NCBI RefSeq assembly: GCF_030035675.1
Contig: NC_084480.1
Coordinates: forward strand, 251,717,981 to 251,781,980
Length of the DNA stretch: 64,000 nt
From: Rhineura floridana
Taxonomy: Eukaryota > Chordata > Lepidosauria > Squamata > Rhineuridae
Direction of reading: 5' to 3'
The translations under genes were made by a program, and so were the position numbers. How positions within the stretch are numbered: position 1 is the first letter of the stretch; each line of letters begins with the position of its first letter. Below are positions 43,745-56,100 of this stretch, one piece after another. The notes under the pieces were generated by a model, which had not been told where the DNA came from, made no database searches, and was given only the letters and a program-made list of their open reading frames with translations.

Positions 43745-44945
43745 TGTCTACTCAGAATCTACAGAATCTTCAATACATGTTCTACACTTTATTGAGGGGA
43801 AACACCCTACTATTGTGGCAATCATATATCAAAGAAATGGAAAGCTTTTTAATCTCAGTAGGCTGAAAGCAAAAAGTAAGGTAATGTCAACCTCTGTTGT
43901 ACAACTTCAATATGCCAATGATAATGTAGTTTCCTCACATTCAGAGAAAGATCTTCAAACTATCCTAAATGTCTTTGCAGAACCATATGGAAAGCTTGGG
44001 CTCTCACTTAATATCAAAAAAACCAAAGTGCTTCATCAACAGGTGCGTACTAGTCTTTTCATCAGGATTTGGTGATGAGAGAATGTGGCTGGCTGCCTTT
44101 TTGAAAGGACAGACTTGTCCATGTTTACTCAGAACTAGTCCCTCTGTAGCACCATCAATCCAGCTTAATGGTGTGACGCTGGAGAATGTTGATCACTTTC
44201 CCTATCTTGGCAGCCATCTCTCTGTAAAAGCTGACATCAGTGCAGAAATTCAACATCGTCTGAGCTCTGCCAGTGCTGCATTCTCCCAAATGAAGCTTAG
44301 GGTGTTCAAGGATTCACAGGGAGACCAAAATGGTTATTTACAAAGCCATTGTACTACCAACCTTACTGTACGCCTGTGAAACATGGAGCATTTATAATTG
44401 CCACTCCCATCTTGAAAGATTCCACCAATGCTGCCTCCGGAAAATTCTGCAAATTATTTGGGAAGACAGATGGACTAATGTTAGCATTTTGGAAGAAGCA
44501 AAGACTACCAGTGTTGAAACAATGATTATTCAACATCAGCTTCACTGGACTGGCCATGCTGTTCAAATGCCTGATCACCGTCTTCCAAAGCAGCTACTTT
44601 ACTCCCAACTTAAGGATGGAAAATGGAATATTGGTGGACAGCAAAAGAGGTTTAAAGATGTTCTTAAAGCTAATCTAAAAAAAGGTAAAATGAACATCGA
44701 GAACTGGGAAGTCTTGACCCATGAGTGTCCCAGTTGGAGGTCAGCTATTATCAAAGGTGCTATGGACTTTGAAAAAGCATGAGTACAGGGTGAAAGGGAC
44801 AAACAAACTAAGTGAAAGGCACGTCAAGCAAATCCTTTGTCTTCCATCTGGAAACCTATGTCCTCACTGTGGGAGGCTGTGTAGATCTAGAATTGGCCTC
44901 CACAATCACTTACGGACCCACCGTTAAAGACCTTATCTTGGAAGA
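43745..44945 (+). mobile_element. Non-LTR retrotransposon reverse transcriptase, 3' part, with C-terminal Cys-His finger
   Basis: Three plus-strand frames carry consecutive pieces: GKLFNLSRLKAKSKV and VVQLQYANDNVVSSHSEKDL (the YADD catalytic motif reads YAND here), GVTLENVDHFPYLGSHLSVK, IVLPTLLYACETWSIYNCHS, IIQHQLHWTGHAVQMPDHRL PKQLLYSQL, and finally CPHCGRLCRSRIGLHNHLRTHR-type C2H2 sequence at about 44.86-44.93 kb. Frame changes between pieces and the altered catalytic motif show an inactive copy. The clade is not assigned; it is clearly different from the BovB and CR1 copies in this window. Confidence 0.85.
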
Positions 44946-47900
44946 CAATCTTACTCGGCCACGAGTGATCGCCAATGAAAAACACCATATATAATACCTG
45001 CTTTAAATAATTCTGCAGCAAGTATAAATAATTGGACAATGGACAACAGGTACTGTACCCTCATGACTAAGTACTGCTCTAAAAGATATATACAAGTTGG
45101 TGATTATGTCCATCCAGTCATCACCACTATTTTTTAAGGTTTATTAATCTTCCAGTAAGCTGTGCGTAGAGATAGCAGAATTAAGGAAAACTAAGAGAAA
45201 GAATTGTAATGTGGTCGTAGGAGAGTCCCAGTGATGATATGTGTGCAAAGAAGCCTTAGGCTATACTGGATGTAGCATCTAAAGTATTTGGGTATTTATT
45301 TTATTTATATATATTTTATCATCTTTGTTTTTATTTTTGGTCTAGTCCTTTGCAAGGTTTTGTTCAAAGTTTCCCTTTTATTTAGGATAAATATCAGAAT
45401 CATTCAAAATGAAGAATGTATAAATACGGTCCTGCCTAAGAAAGTAACACTTATTTATTTGTTTAGTTATGGTTATCCCATAAATGTGGATGACACACAG
45501 TTTGCCTTTTGCTGTGAGAATATAATTACACATAATAACCTATATCATTTAGTCCTTATTCATACTATTGGCCTTATGACTGAGTAGACCATCACTTGAC
45601 ACAGTGATTTTATAGCACATTGTTTTTTTCTGGTCATGATGAACCACACAAGGATATTCACATTCCATGATTGTTGCAGTTCTATTGTGCTCTCTATTAT
45701 TTTCAATCCATTTCCATTTTCATTTAAGAATTACTGATGGAATAAAATTTGTATACATGTTGTATTTGAACATATTTTTGTCGTTGTAAGTGCCATTATA
45801 ATATTTTAATATGTTATTTTTCCTGTAGCTTGTACACCTCTTGATTCTATACATATATTTCAAGGTATTGTTGCATTGCATATTGCGTGTAACTGTGGTC
45901 AGTGCTTGAAAAGTAAATCTTTCATAATTGTTCTCCTATAACAATAAATTAAGAATATATATTATAGGCATCTCAGAGTAATCACTGAAAGTTATCTGTC
46001 TTATATTTTCACATTTATAATATTTTTTGGAAACCACTTAGAGGTTTTTTACAATCAAGTGGTATCTACATTTTGATAAATAAATAAATAATGATGAAAG
46101 AGCTAACAGTGCAATCCTATACTCAGACATTGAGTTCAATGGAGCTTACTGACCGGAAAGTGGGTCTAGGCTTGTAGCCTAAAAGTCTGTCAGATGCAAC
46201 CTCTGCTACAAGAAATTACCAACCATAGTTGGTACTGGTAACATAGCAGCTCCTGCATCCATGATTCCTGGGGAAAAGAGGGTGTAACAGGAAGTAAAGT
46301 TGCAAGAGAACAAGAGCTCATGTGCTGTAGTACCTAAACTGCTGGATTTTAATGTGGGAAACCCCACAATAACATCCTGGCTTGGATAGGAAATTCACTT
46401 GGTGGCCTTCGGTAAACCATCATCTTCTAGTTTTAACTACCTCTGATTCTTATTAGGTTCTGAACAAAGATAAATAAACATGACAAAAAGAAGTGAGTAC
46501 TATAATGACAGTCTGGCACTGTGGTAGTTTCATATAGTGGTTGCTGTGTTAATTGTTTGGACTAGCAATAGAAACACTTAGCTCTCTCTATCTGGAAGCA
46601 TTAAATGTATGTGTAAAGTGGTGCTGAATAAATTATGGAGTAGGGAGACTGATGTAGTTTGTGTAATCTCATTTTTAACTCTTCTTTAGACCCCTCCTCT
46701 GAGTACTCTTGTATTCTAAACAAAGTGTGGCATGAATAAAAGTCAGACCTGGGCCTACTTGTCACAAACATCAGATGGGCTGATGAACCTCTACCTGAAG
46801 ACTCTCTCTCTTCAGACTAACAGTAGGGTCTCACACAACTGAAAGCTCCTTCATACACAAAAAATCCACAAATATACAAGAATAGATGTAGGGAGATGGC
46901 TAAGCTAGATCCCTTACCCCTTCATTTTCTATGTACAAGACATTTCTGTGTATGGAAAAGAATTCATTTATAAAGTGGTATATTCCATCCAGGCACAAGC
47001 TTGTCACTACTGCTTATGTAGTTTGAGAGTACTGGGCCTCGTTTGAAATATGAAGACAGTACCCTTTTTGTCACAGCAAAAAGATCCCAACTACTTTTAC
47101 TGTCATCTCTTTTGCCATAGATTGGGGCCATATTAATACATATGTCTATCTGCCTTTTATAGGCTGCTATCACAATTATGCAATATTTTGAAAAGATACA
47201 AGACAGGCAGGCTACACAGGTATATTAGTCCGAATAGTAGTTTCCTCTAGTAGATAAAACAATGAAACTACTGAACAAAATCAATTCTGCACACAAATCA
47301 CACATCTGTTTGGGGGGCAAAAGAGTGCTTTGAGTGTGGAAACTCACACCCCACTTTTAGGGTTTCATATGCTGTAATTGTTGCTGGGTAAGGCACACAT
47401 CACTGAACAGCTCTGATTCCAATCATCATGTTTTCCTACTCAAAACAGTCAGTCCAAGAGGGAAAGCCTCAAATTCAGCAACAGGAAAGCAGCACTAAAT
47501 GTGCTTTACATGGGAGAAGATTGCAATGTCTGTATACATTTCTATCAGGGTTTAAGTTTGGGCAATTAATAAATTATATATAAAGTGCATGAACATTGCC
47601 CTAAATATCTTAAGGCATCCCAAGAACTACACTTGGGATAGTATTTCCAGTATGGGAGGGACAATTCAGAGCCATGTTCCTGGAGGGCAGCTGAAGGGCA
47701 GAATTCCAATTTCTCCTTGGTACAGAAGTGTCATGAAAAGAAACTTGACTGTTTTCTGTGGTGGGAAAATGCATTCTGCTTTTGCTGTTTTCCATGAACA
47801 TATAACTTATAAACATACTGTGTCACTATCAGTCACATTGTACAGCATTAGTTTATTGTTCTCTAACTATTTATACAGATGTATCTGAACATTTTAGCAT

Positions 47901-48055
47901 ACAAAAATTAGCTACTTTTTGAATAAGGCAATTTTTACTTATTCAGATAAGACATTAAATTTTGAATGTCTATTTTTCAAAGAGCATAACTTTTATTGCT
48001 ATTCAAATATTTAAAATATTTAAAATATGTCAGCAAGCAAAAAATATTTATTCAA
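44946..48055. other. Intergenic, no gene seen
   Basis: AT-rich. A LINE tail (CCACTTAGAGGTTTTTTACA then (AAAT)n) ends near 46.09 kb and fragments of the GGATTGCA-type short repeat follow (46.11-46.19 kb). Open frames at 45.3-45.6 and 47.6-47.9 kb have no recognisable protein features. Confidence 0.6.
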
Positions 48056-48059
48056 CTAG

Positions 48060-48225
48060 ACCACTGGTCTTCAAACTAGTAGGTCAGGGCCCGCTACTGG
48101 GTTTTGGTCTGATCACAAAATGGGTCACAACAGTAGCACTACCACCATATAAATATATTGTAAAAAAAATAAGAAACGGTCCCCAAATGCATGTTTAGGC
48201 TAAACATGGGCCCCAGGTCTAAAAA
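48060..48225. mobile_element. Possible diverged DNA transposon
   Basis: CCACTGGTCTTCAAACTAGT at the left and GGGCCCCAGGTC...AAGCTGAAGATTAAC at the right resemble a hAT-type 'CACTGGTTCTCAA' element, but the right end is poorly preserved and no target duplication was found. Confidence 0.3.
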
Positions 48226-48455
48226 AGCTGAAGATTAACAAACTGGGCAGTTCTGAAAAGGAATCTCATTTCAGAAATATCAATAAAACCTTTTTAATTC
48301 TGATCCAAGATAGCACAGATGTGAGGAGTATGTGTAGTGAAACATTTAATGCATTTTGCTCAGGCTTGTTTATGCTGAGATAAACTTGAGAATTTTAGAA
48401 TATCAAGAACATTTATTTCTGAAGGGTTGCCTTGTTAAGCTGTATTATTTATCTT

Positions 48456-48562
48456 TCATGCCAGCCTTTCCAGTTGTTTTGGACTACAACTCCCATCAAC
48501 TCCAGCCAACACAACTCCTCCAAAACATTTGGAGGGCATCAGGATGGCAAAGGCTGGTGTAT
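48456..48562. mobile_element. Fold-back MITE
   Basis: CATGCCAGCCTTTCCAG at the left pairs loosely with GATGGCAAAGGCTGGTG at the right. TTGGACTACAACTCCCATCA and ACATTTGGAGGGCATC are the family centre and inner arm. Confidence 0.7.
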
Positions 48563-48764
48563 TCGCTGACCTGAGCTTTGCATACAAATTTCACTTTTTG
48601 CATTTGATTTCACTGCCTCTTGGCCCACTGTTTATGATGTGTTCTATACCCTTTTATGTGTGTGTATAAATTTTGTTTTTAGCTTGTTTAGCTTATCTTC
48701 TTTCTTTCTTCACATTCTATATACAAGTGACAAGTACCTAGGTGACAAGATACCAAATTTAGAT

Positions 48765-48952
48765 TATATGGACTGTGGACTGCCTTCAAGTTGATATGGC
48801 GACCCTATGAATAGCATTTTCATGGTAAGTGGTATTCAGAGGTGGTTTTACCATTGCCTTCCTCTGAGGCTGAGAAACAGTGACCGGCCCAAGGTCACCC
48901 AGTGAGCTTCATGGCTGTGTGGGGATTCGTACCCTGGTCTCCCAGGTCACAA
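48765..48952 (-). mobile_element. Sauria-type SINE, reverse copy, 5'-truncated
   Basis: On the minus strand: B-box region GTACGAATCCCC, core CCATGAAGCTCACTGGGTGA, GGCAATGGTAAAACCACCTC, then CTATTCATAGGGTCGCCATA and ACTTGAAGGCAGTCCACAGT. The tail matches the BovB-derived ends of the two plus-strand copies. Confidence 0.75.
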
Positions 48953-49979
48953 CAAGCAAATGTCAGAAATGTCAGTATTACTTATTATGATTATTCAAGC
49001 ACTCAGATACCCAGATATGGTGATACTTTACATGGAATGAACTTTATAAGCATGGATTTCACTTTCTGATTTCTTCAATTATTTATGAAATGGGTTCACA
49101 CAGACTTCCTCTTTAAGCCCCTCAGTGCCATCAAGGTTGGTGGGTAGCATATGAAACAAATAATTTGCTCTCCGGTACACATATGGCATGAGGACTTCCT
49201 TTTTTTATTTCATTGCAGAAGGAGCTACCAAAAAGCAAATGGGAAACTCTGCATCCTTGAAACTACTGTGTGGAGATCAGAGCATCACAGAACTCTGCTT
49301 CAGAGATGAAATATGCAGTGATTTACAACAACATTTGTTTATTTGCCAATGATTTGGAGTTATGTTTTCCAATGTAATAATTGAATATCATTTGCACAGA
49401 TCAGACTGTAAAATCTAAAGGTAATCTAGTACACAATAATGCACACATAAATCCTATTGTCTTCAGTTGGACCTAAGCATATGTAACTATGCACTGGTTT
49501 GTGGCTGTTTATCTACAACCCAAGACATAGGTAATACAAGAAAAAAATTAAGAAAATCTAAATAAGAAATTAATATAAGTAAGAAACTCAGAAACTATTT
49601 TAACATGCAAACCGGTAGCATTTCATCATTATTACTAGAACTCTTTTTAAAAGCCAAATCAAATTATACTTTCTACTTCCCAGATGTGGTAGATAATATT
49701 GAAATTGAAATAATAGAATTTTGAAGTTTTTTAAGGGTGTTTTTAAAGATAAGAACACAAACTACATTTTGTTAAAGATGTTAAAATAGGAACCTGAGCT
49801 TAAAGCCTAGTTGTTTTGCGTTAAGGTTAAATTCTGTAACAAGTTACACAGTCTCAATAATTAGGAAAGCCACTAATATTAAAATTAGAGGAGCACAAGA
49901 ACATAACTCATTTCAATCGAGTTAGCACAGAATTTCTGGAGGATTGTGCTCATGGTTTCAAAGACCAAAGTAAACATGC
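48953..49979 (-). other. 3' UTR and downstream flank of desmocollin B
   Basis: The nearest minus-strand AATAAA downstream of the stop codon lies near 49340 (in GGCAAATAAAC), which would give a 3' UTR of about 0.65 kb. No other gene is seen. Confidence 0.4.
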
Positions 49980-50177
49980 TTATTTCTTTACACAGGCTTC
50001 AACTAATGTCTTAAATGGGGGATCTGGCTGATTTAAAAAATCAAGTTCTTCTTCTTCTGACTGGCCAGTACAGGAGCTTAGGGAACCAACTGGTGATCCT
50101 TTCCCTTCATATTTATATAAATGCACATCTTCTCCAACATGTTTATATTCTTCATCTTGTTCACACAAGAACACCAT
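49980..50177 (-). CDS. DSC: Desmocollin B last exon: C terminus
   Basis: The 198-nt exon encodes [59 protein letters not shown] and TAA. Compared with A, GSVGCC has become GSLSSC and [11 protein letters not shown] has become [11 protein letters not shown], so plakoglobin binding may be altered. Confidence 0.95.
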   Translation of the reverse strand: MVFLCEQDEEYKHVGEDVHLYKYEGKGSPVGSLSSCTGQSEEEELDFLNQPDPPFKTLVEACVKK

Positions 50178-53100
50178 CTGCACAGAAAGAAAACATATTA
50201 ACCATTTACCTAAATGCACCTAAACATAAACCAGAGCTTCTAAGGCATATAATTCACCTGTATTATACTATTTAAGTCTCTCTTTGTAAAGAATAAAAAT
50301 GCAGTTTGCATCCTTTTTACTTAATGTAATGATCAGCTGGTTGTGTTCAGATTTTACCTTTATTAATTTTTTTTGAGTCTGTTCCATACTACACAAAATA
50401 GAATCATTGTGTTGGAAGGGATTTTCAGGTCACCTTTTTATTATGACTTATTTATTGTACTTTTGGAACACCCTTCATTCCATAAAATCCCAGAGTGGTG
50501 TACAGAATACCCCCCTCTTCTGTTGGTCTGTACAGGAGCTGCAATGCAGCTGCAGCGTCCCTGAAAGTTGGCTGTCTAGCAGCTTAAATATCTCAAGCAA
50601 AGGAGAGCTCACCTTCTTTTGAGGTAATAGGTTCACTGTCAAATAGCTCTTACTGTTATGTATTCTCTTCTAATGTTTAGCCAAAATCCATGTCCCTGCA
50701 GTTTTCACCTATTGGCTTTAGCCTTGCCATCTGGAGAACAAGTCTACTCCATCTTCTGTGTGACAACCTTTCAGATACTTGAAGACCACTATAATATCTC
50801 CTCTTTATTAATAAGCTCTTTAAACAGATCCTCATAGGGCTTTGTTTTCAGACCCCTCACCATCCTGGTTGCCCCCCACTGGACATTATTATTATTATCA
50901 TTTATTACCCACCCTTCACCCAAAGGTCCCAGGGTGGGATACAACATTTTTAAAATACAACATTAAAAACAATTTAAAAACAACCTACAATCCCAAAAAT
51001 AGAGTGGATCCTAAAAATACATGTATCAGATGTCAAAGGCCAGGATAAAGAGGTGTGTCTTCAGCATTCACCTAAAACTATACAGCGAAGTTGCCAGACT
51101 TTCCTTTTATCAATTTCCGTAGGAAATGTGGCAAGAACTGGACACAGTACAGTAGGGCCCCACTCATACAGTGGGTTACGTTCCGGACCCCCACTGTAAA
51201 GTGAAAACCGCCATTAAAGCGGAACAAGCACTGTATGAGTGGGGCTTTAGTCTAATTGCATCTAATTGAGACCGCCACATTAGCAAAGCGCTGTAAAGCC
51301 AAGCGCCATAAAGCAGGGCCCTACTGTACTCTACATGTGGCCTGACTGTAAATGCAACCTAAGATTGCATTACTTTTTTTAGCAATCACATCACACTGCT
51401 GGCTGCCTTGAACATCAGCATTAGGCTTTGCATTCAAATAACGGGAACATTTGGATCAGCATTTGGATTGCACCAAGGCTCTGAACCTCCATCCCAAGGA
51501 AAGTTAATCTTCTCTTCTTTGGCCCATATTATCTTGCTTGATAGGTGACCGATACTGTTTTATACTGCTGATATGAGGTTTTAGTTGAAGGTATTGTCTT
51601 GTTTTCTGCTGCTACTTTTATAGATTATGTTTCATCTCACTGTTTTATGCTGTTCATGCTATTTAGAGTTGTAAATGATTTGTTAAAGCTTTTATGTATT
51701 GTTTAAATAGTATGTAGTTCACAGGGGTGTAGTCCTCCAGGGTTGGAGGAGGTCGTAGACCCTGTACTTTTCTGGGAGCAGGGTCTCAGCCAGGTCCCTA
51801 CGTATGAGCTAATTAGAGTGAAAGGGGAGCATGTTAGCCGCTGAGAACATTCCTTGTCCTTTCGTGCTGATTGGAGCCAGTCAGAATGAAAGGAGGTGAG
51901 TCAGCCACTGAGAAGACTGTTCTCAGAAGCTAGGACACAGCATCCCCTGTTATGCTGATTGGCTTCTAAAGACATCTGTTGTAGTGGAGTGTAGACTTGG
52001 AAACAACATGGAGAGCAAGGGTGCCGAGGGAAGGTGGAAAGGGGGTGTAGCTGTGAGGGGGTGTGACATGACCATCATAAAAGACCCTGCACTTCTGAAT
52101 TTGCCACCACATTACTGGTTGTACACCACTTTGAACTTTTTTTGGGAAAGCTGGGGTATGAATATTTTAAATAAATAAATAATTGTGGGCTACATAAACA
52201 AGCCCTACAAACAGAAACTATATAGGCCATTCCAGTAAAACAACATAAGCCAAAAATTAACTGTTTGGAATTACAGAACTATGTTGGTCTACTAATAAGT
52301 CCAACTGTATCAAATAACTGGAGGAGTACAGTTATATTCAAAATCAGATTATGAACTAACAGTAGCTACCTAACCAAAATATATTATACTGCAGCAGCTA
52401 GTCTTAATATTAATCCAAACATAAGTTGTAGGAAATCTGTATCAGAATGCTTACTTCAGCTAAGTAAGGATTGGTGAAATTCTGCCATTGTGAGCGCAAA
52501 TCTCTGTATGAATTCCATAAGGGCTGTTCAAAATTGCGTAACGATTCTGCCAAGTGATTTCCTCCACCTTTGACTAATTCTGGTGTGTGGTGTGCTTCTC
52601 CTTTTATCATTTCCAAACCTTCCTGCCTTCCAGTTTTTTCTCCAACTGTGGTCATGCTTATAGCTGTGTTCATTGTTTTCACAGGAAGTATATTCAGATC
52701 CTGAAAGTAAAGATAACACGCTTTTCTAAAAGAAGAAGCAATTCCTTTTTAAAAAAAAATTGTTTGGGAGGTAAGACTCCCGCACTGTCAAAAAAAAACT
52801 AGGCCTGAAATCATGCTAAACCTAAATCAATATTTATTCCATTATGCAAACATGGTCCACACCATACTAGCTGTCCCTGCTTCATTTTGCTCAAAGCAGC
52901 AACTCAAGTTTCATCTCTTTCTGAGACTTCTGAAAACCATCTTGTTCCAGAGAGCCTTGGGAGGGACTGAATGTATAGCCTGAAACTGATTTTATTTTTC
53001 CCCTTTCTAGTTTTCCCTCTTTATTCCCCTTTTAACGTCAGCCCCCTTGAATTGTTAACTATATTTTACGTATTTTTATCTTTCCTAAAAAAAAATTGTG

Positions 53101-56100
53101 TTTTTATTTGTTGTGTACGATGGCATCATGAGCTGCCCTGAGTTCCCCATTGTAGGGTAGAAGGGTGGGATAGAAATATTTTAAATAAAATAAATTTTAA
53201 AATAACTCAACAGCTTTCTTCCCAGCACAGCATTTCATCTGGAGCAGAATCCAGAAATATGTTTTACAGTACCAGGGCACATATCAAGCTGTAGGTCCTA
53301 CTGCAACCAAGTTTGCAGTGCTGTAGCTTACTATTCACAACTGCTTTGGCAAATAAAATTGGCTCAATCTGACTTCCAAACCCAAGAAAGTAATTCCAAT
53401 CTTTTCTGGACCCAGATCAGTCTGTTAGAGCCAATATATATTTCAGGGCACTGGTTGCCTGTTAAAATGATAAAATATTGCAGACATGTATTTCCACTTT
53501 TATAGAAGTATACTAGCAACACTAATCTTATTGCTATAATTTGTCGTCATATAAAAATAGATATAAATGTTGCACTTTTTATACAGCAAATACATCAGTT
53601 AATGCTGCATTTCCAGCTTTTTAGCCAAAGATACTTACTGTCATTTCTTCACCTGGTGCCTCAGTGTTTGATATAATTAAGTTCTGAAAAGGTAACTCAT
53701 CACACACTTCTTGGGGCATGGGAGCTTTGCTACGGAGCCAAAAACCAAAGGGTATAATCAGGCCTACTGTAGGGGAAAATATACAAAATCTGAGATTTAG
53801 ATGTTATTTATGTGTTTAAAGCCATATATGAAGGGATCTAGATTTAATAAGTTGGCATTTTTATAAGGCTAGTATCAAGTATCTCAGGAAGGTATACTTA
53901 GAATAAATATTATTAAAATGCTATGAGTAACTTTAATTCAGAGCATTTTTTCTTCCTTTGGAAAATTTGAATAGCTCTGAAACAGAGGCCTAGTTCTCAC
54001 AATGAGCATATGCAAAATTCAGTTGAGATATCCACATTTTCCAAGGCCTGTTGGAGATTATGTATATTGACTGGAGAATGTACAAAATATAGTTGAGGTA
54101 TGCAAATTGATCAAAGCCTGTTGGGGATTATGCATACTGATCAGGAAATGTTCACAATTCCCTCATCATGGACAAACTGCGTGCACATACTCTTCTTGGA
54201 CAGATGTCGCATAATGCCTGGTGAATGTGCATAGTGACCAGTTGTTTTGTACCTTTAACCTCACAATTTTTTAAAATTGTGTTTTGAATTGTTTTTAAAA
54301 TATGCGTTTTAAATTGTATATTTGTTTTAATGTTTTTGATTGCTGTAAACCACCCAGAGAGCTTCAGCTATGGGGCAGTAGACAAGTGCAATAAATAAAT
54401 AAATAAATAATACCACATACAGAGAGAGAGAGAGCTAAGCCACCCTTAGGATACAAAGGTACAGGGCCGTCGGCAGAGGGCGGTCAGGTTGGGCCCTGGC
54501 CGAGGGTCCCTTAGGGTGGGTGGGTAGCGGTAGCTTCTGTGATCCACAGTGCACTGCCCCCACTGCTGTGCAGACCCATGGCTGCTGCCTGCAACATGTT
54601 CCGCCTACCTCTTGAAGTAAATGTTGGTTGCCAGGGTGGTGCCAGACATGGCAGGGATGCGTGCCATCAACCAAGATGGAGCCAGAGGCATCAGGCTCTT
54701 ATTTTTTATTTATTTTTTATTTCATTTATATCCCACCCTTCCAGCAGGGGCCTCTTAGGGAAACCTCGGCCGCCATCTTGGTTGATGGCAGACTTGCGCC
54801 TGCAGCAAGATTGGCCCCGGCATGCCTGGTGTCGTCCTGGCGACCAGTATTTACTTCAAGAGGTAGGCAGAGCATGTTGCAGGCAGCCATCACGGGCATG
54901 TCTAGCAGTGGGGGCTGCCTCGGAACTCCCTCCCACGACCTGTGGCACGGATCCACCCACCTAAGGCTGCCCACCCTAAGGAGGGGCCCTTCGAGGAGAG
55001 GTACATGGGATGGGCAAGTGGGTGGGTGTTGGATGGAGCCTGGGGCAACCTGGTGCCCAAGGGCACCAGCATGCCTGGCACCAGCCCTGCCAAGGTAAAT
55101 TTTGAACTAAAGTAGACTTAATGACTCATTTTGTATTTCATCTACAAGACAGACATATATACTTACACAGTGATAATAGGGATCCCAGTACTAACATAGC
55201 AATGCCCCAGGAACCAAAAGCAGAATTAGATAATTCTTCAGATGGAACACGATCTACAGTAATGTCTAATGGAGCACGTTCCACAGGGACATCTGTGCTG
55301 GGTTCGAAACAATCACTCGGGATTACACAGTTGCAATAGTGAACTGTTATTTCACTTATTCCACTATTACCCCCATTATCGTATATCTTAAGATGAATTA
55401 TATAATAGCCATAGTCTATGTCTTCCACTGATGAAAGCAATGCGGATTCATCTGTAAAACACATTGTCCAATTATGAACATTTTACATGATTTGTTACAC
55501 TAGCCACAGTTATTATTGTAGCAAGATATTAAAATGTACATACCATCATTTGGTGTTAACCTCCATGTTAAGCTCATTGGCATCTTTATTTCAAACTGGA
55601 AAGGTACAGTGTAGGGAGGGAGGTCAGCATCAAAGGCTGTAATACAAATTGGTTGTTTGTCCTTACACATGATGTATTTTTTTCTAGTAGTCACTGGGTA
55701 ATTGTCATTCTCATCCATTAGGTTTAACACAATTTTCCCTGTGCCTGTTTTACCACCTGGAAAATTAAAATTTTTCATGATTTAATGCTGTAAATAGTCA
55801 CACATTTTCACAGTAGGCTGGCTTCAGCAAAAGAGGAGAGGCGGAGAGAAAGAAATTGTGTTCTGTTAAAGCACTTATTGAATTAATCAAAATTTCAAAA
55901 TATCTATTCACAAAAGTTTATGCTGCCATTATTTAGAAAAAATATGGTGGTCAACAGCATAAAATCAACAATAAAATTACATTAATAAAACAAGTACAAA
56001 ATACCTGGATTTGGAATTACTGTTTAAATTTACCTTCTTGTGATTCAGTTTACCAGGTGTCTATCTTCTTTGGTTTTCTTACACTTGCGAGTTTATATAT

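Larger units (their letters stand above)
50390..51420 (-). mobile_element. CR1 LINE fragment, interrupted by two later insertions
   Basis: The minus strand carries CR1 3'-region sequence; on the plus strand this shows as TAGAATCATTGTGTTGGAAG, CCTCATAGGGCTTTGTTTTC, AGACCCCTCACCATCCTGGT, AAGAACTGGACACAGTAC and GCAATCACATCACACTGCTG. It is broken by an L2-like tail at about 50.88-51.08 kb and by a mariner-type element at 51150-51326. It lies in the last intron of desmocollin B. Confidence 0.75.
53767..55166 (-). other. Intron 13 of desmocollin B
   Basis: It holds a short two-copy tandem repeat (54.02-54.16 kb), a LINE tail (54.29-54.41 kb), a GA microsatellite near 54.42 kb and a 628-bp hAT-type element. 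Confidence 0.7.

Noticed and set aside
54539-55098. Overlapping open frames of 141 and 156 codons
   Set aside because: They fall in both arms of a fold-back transposon and mirror each other; not genes.
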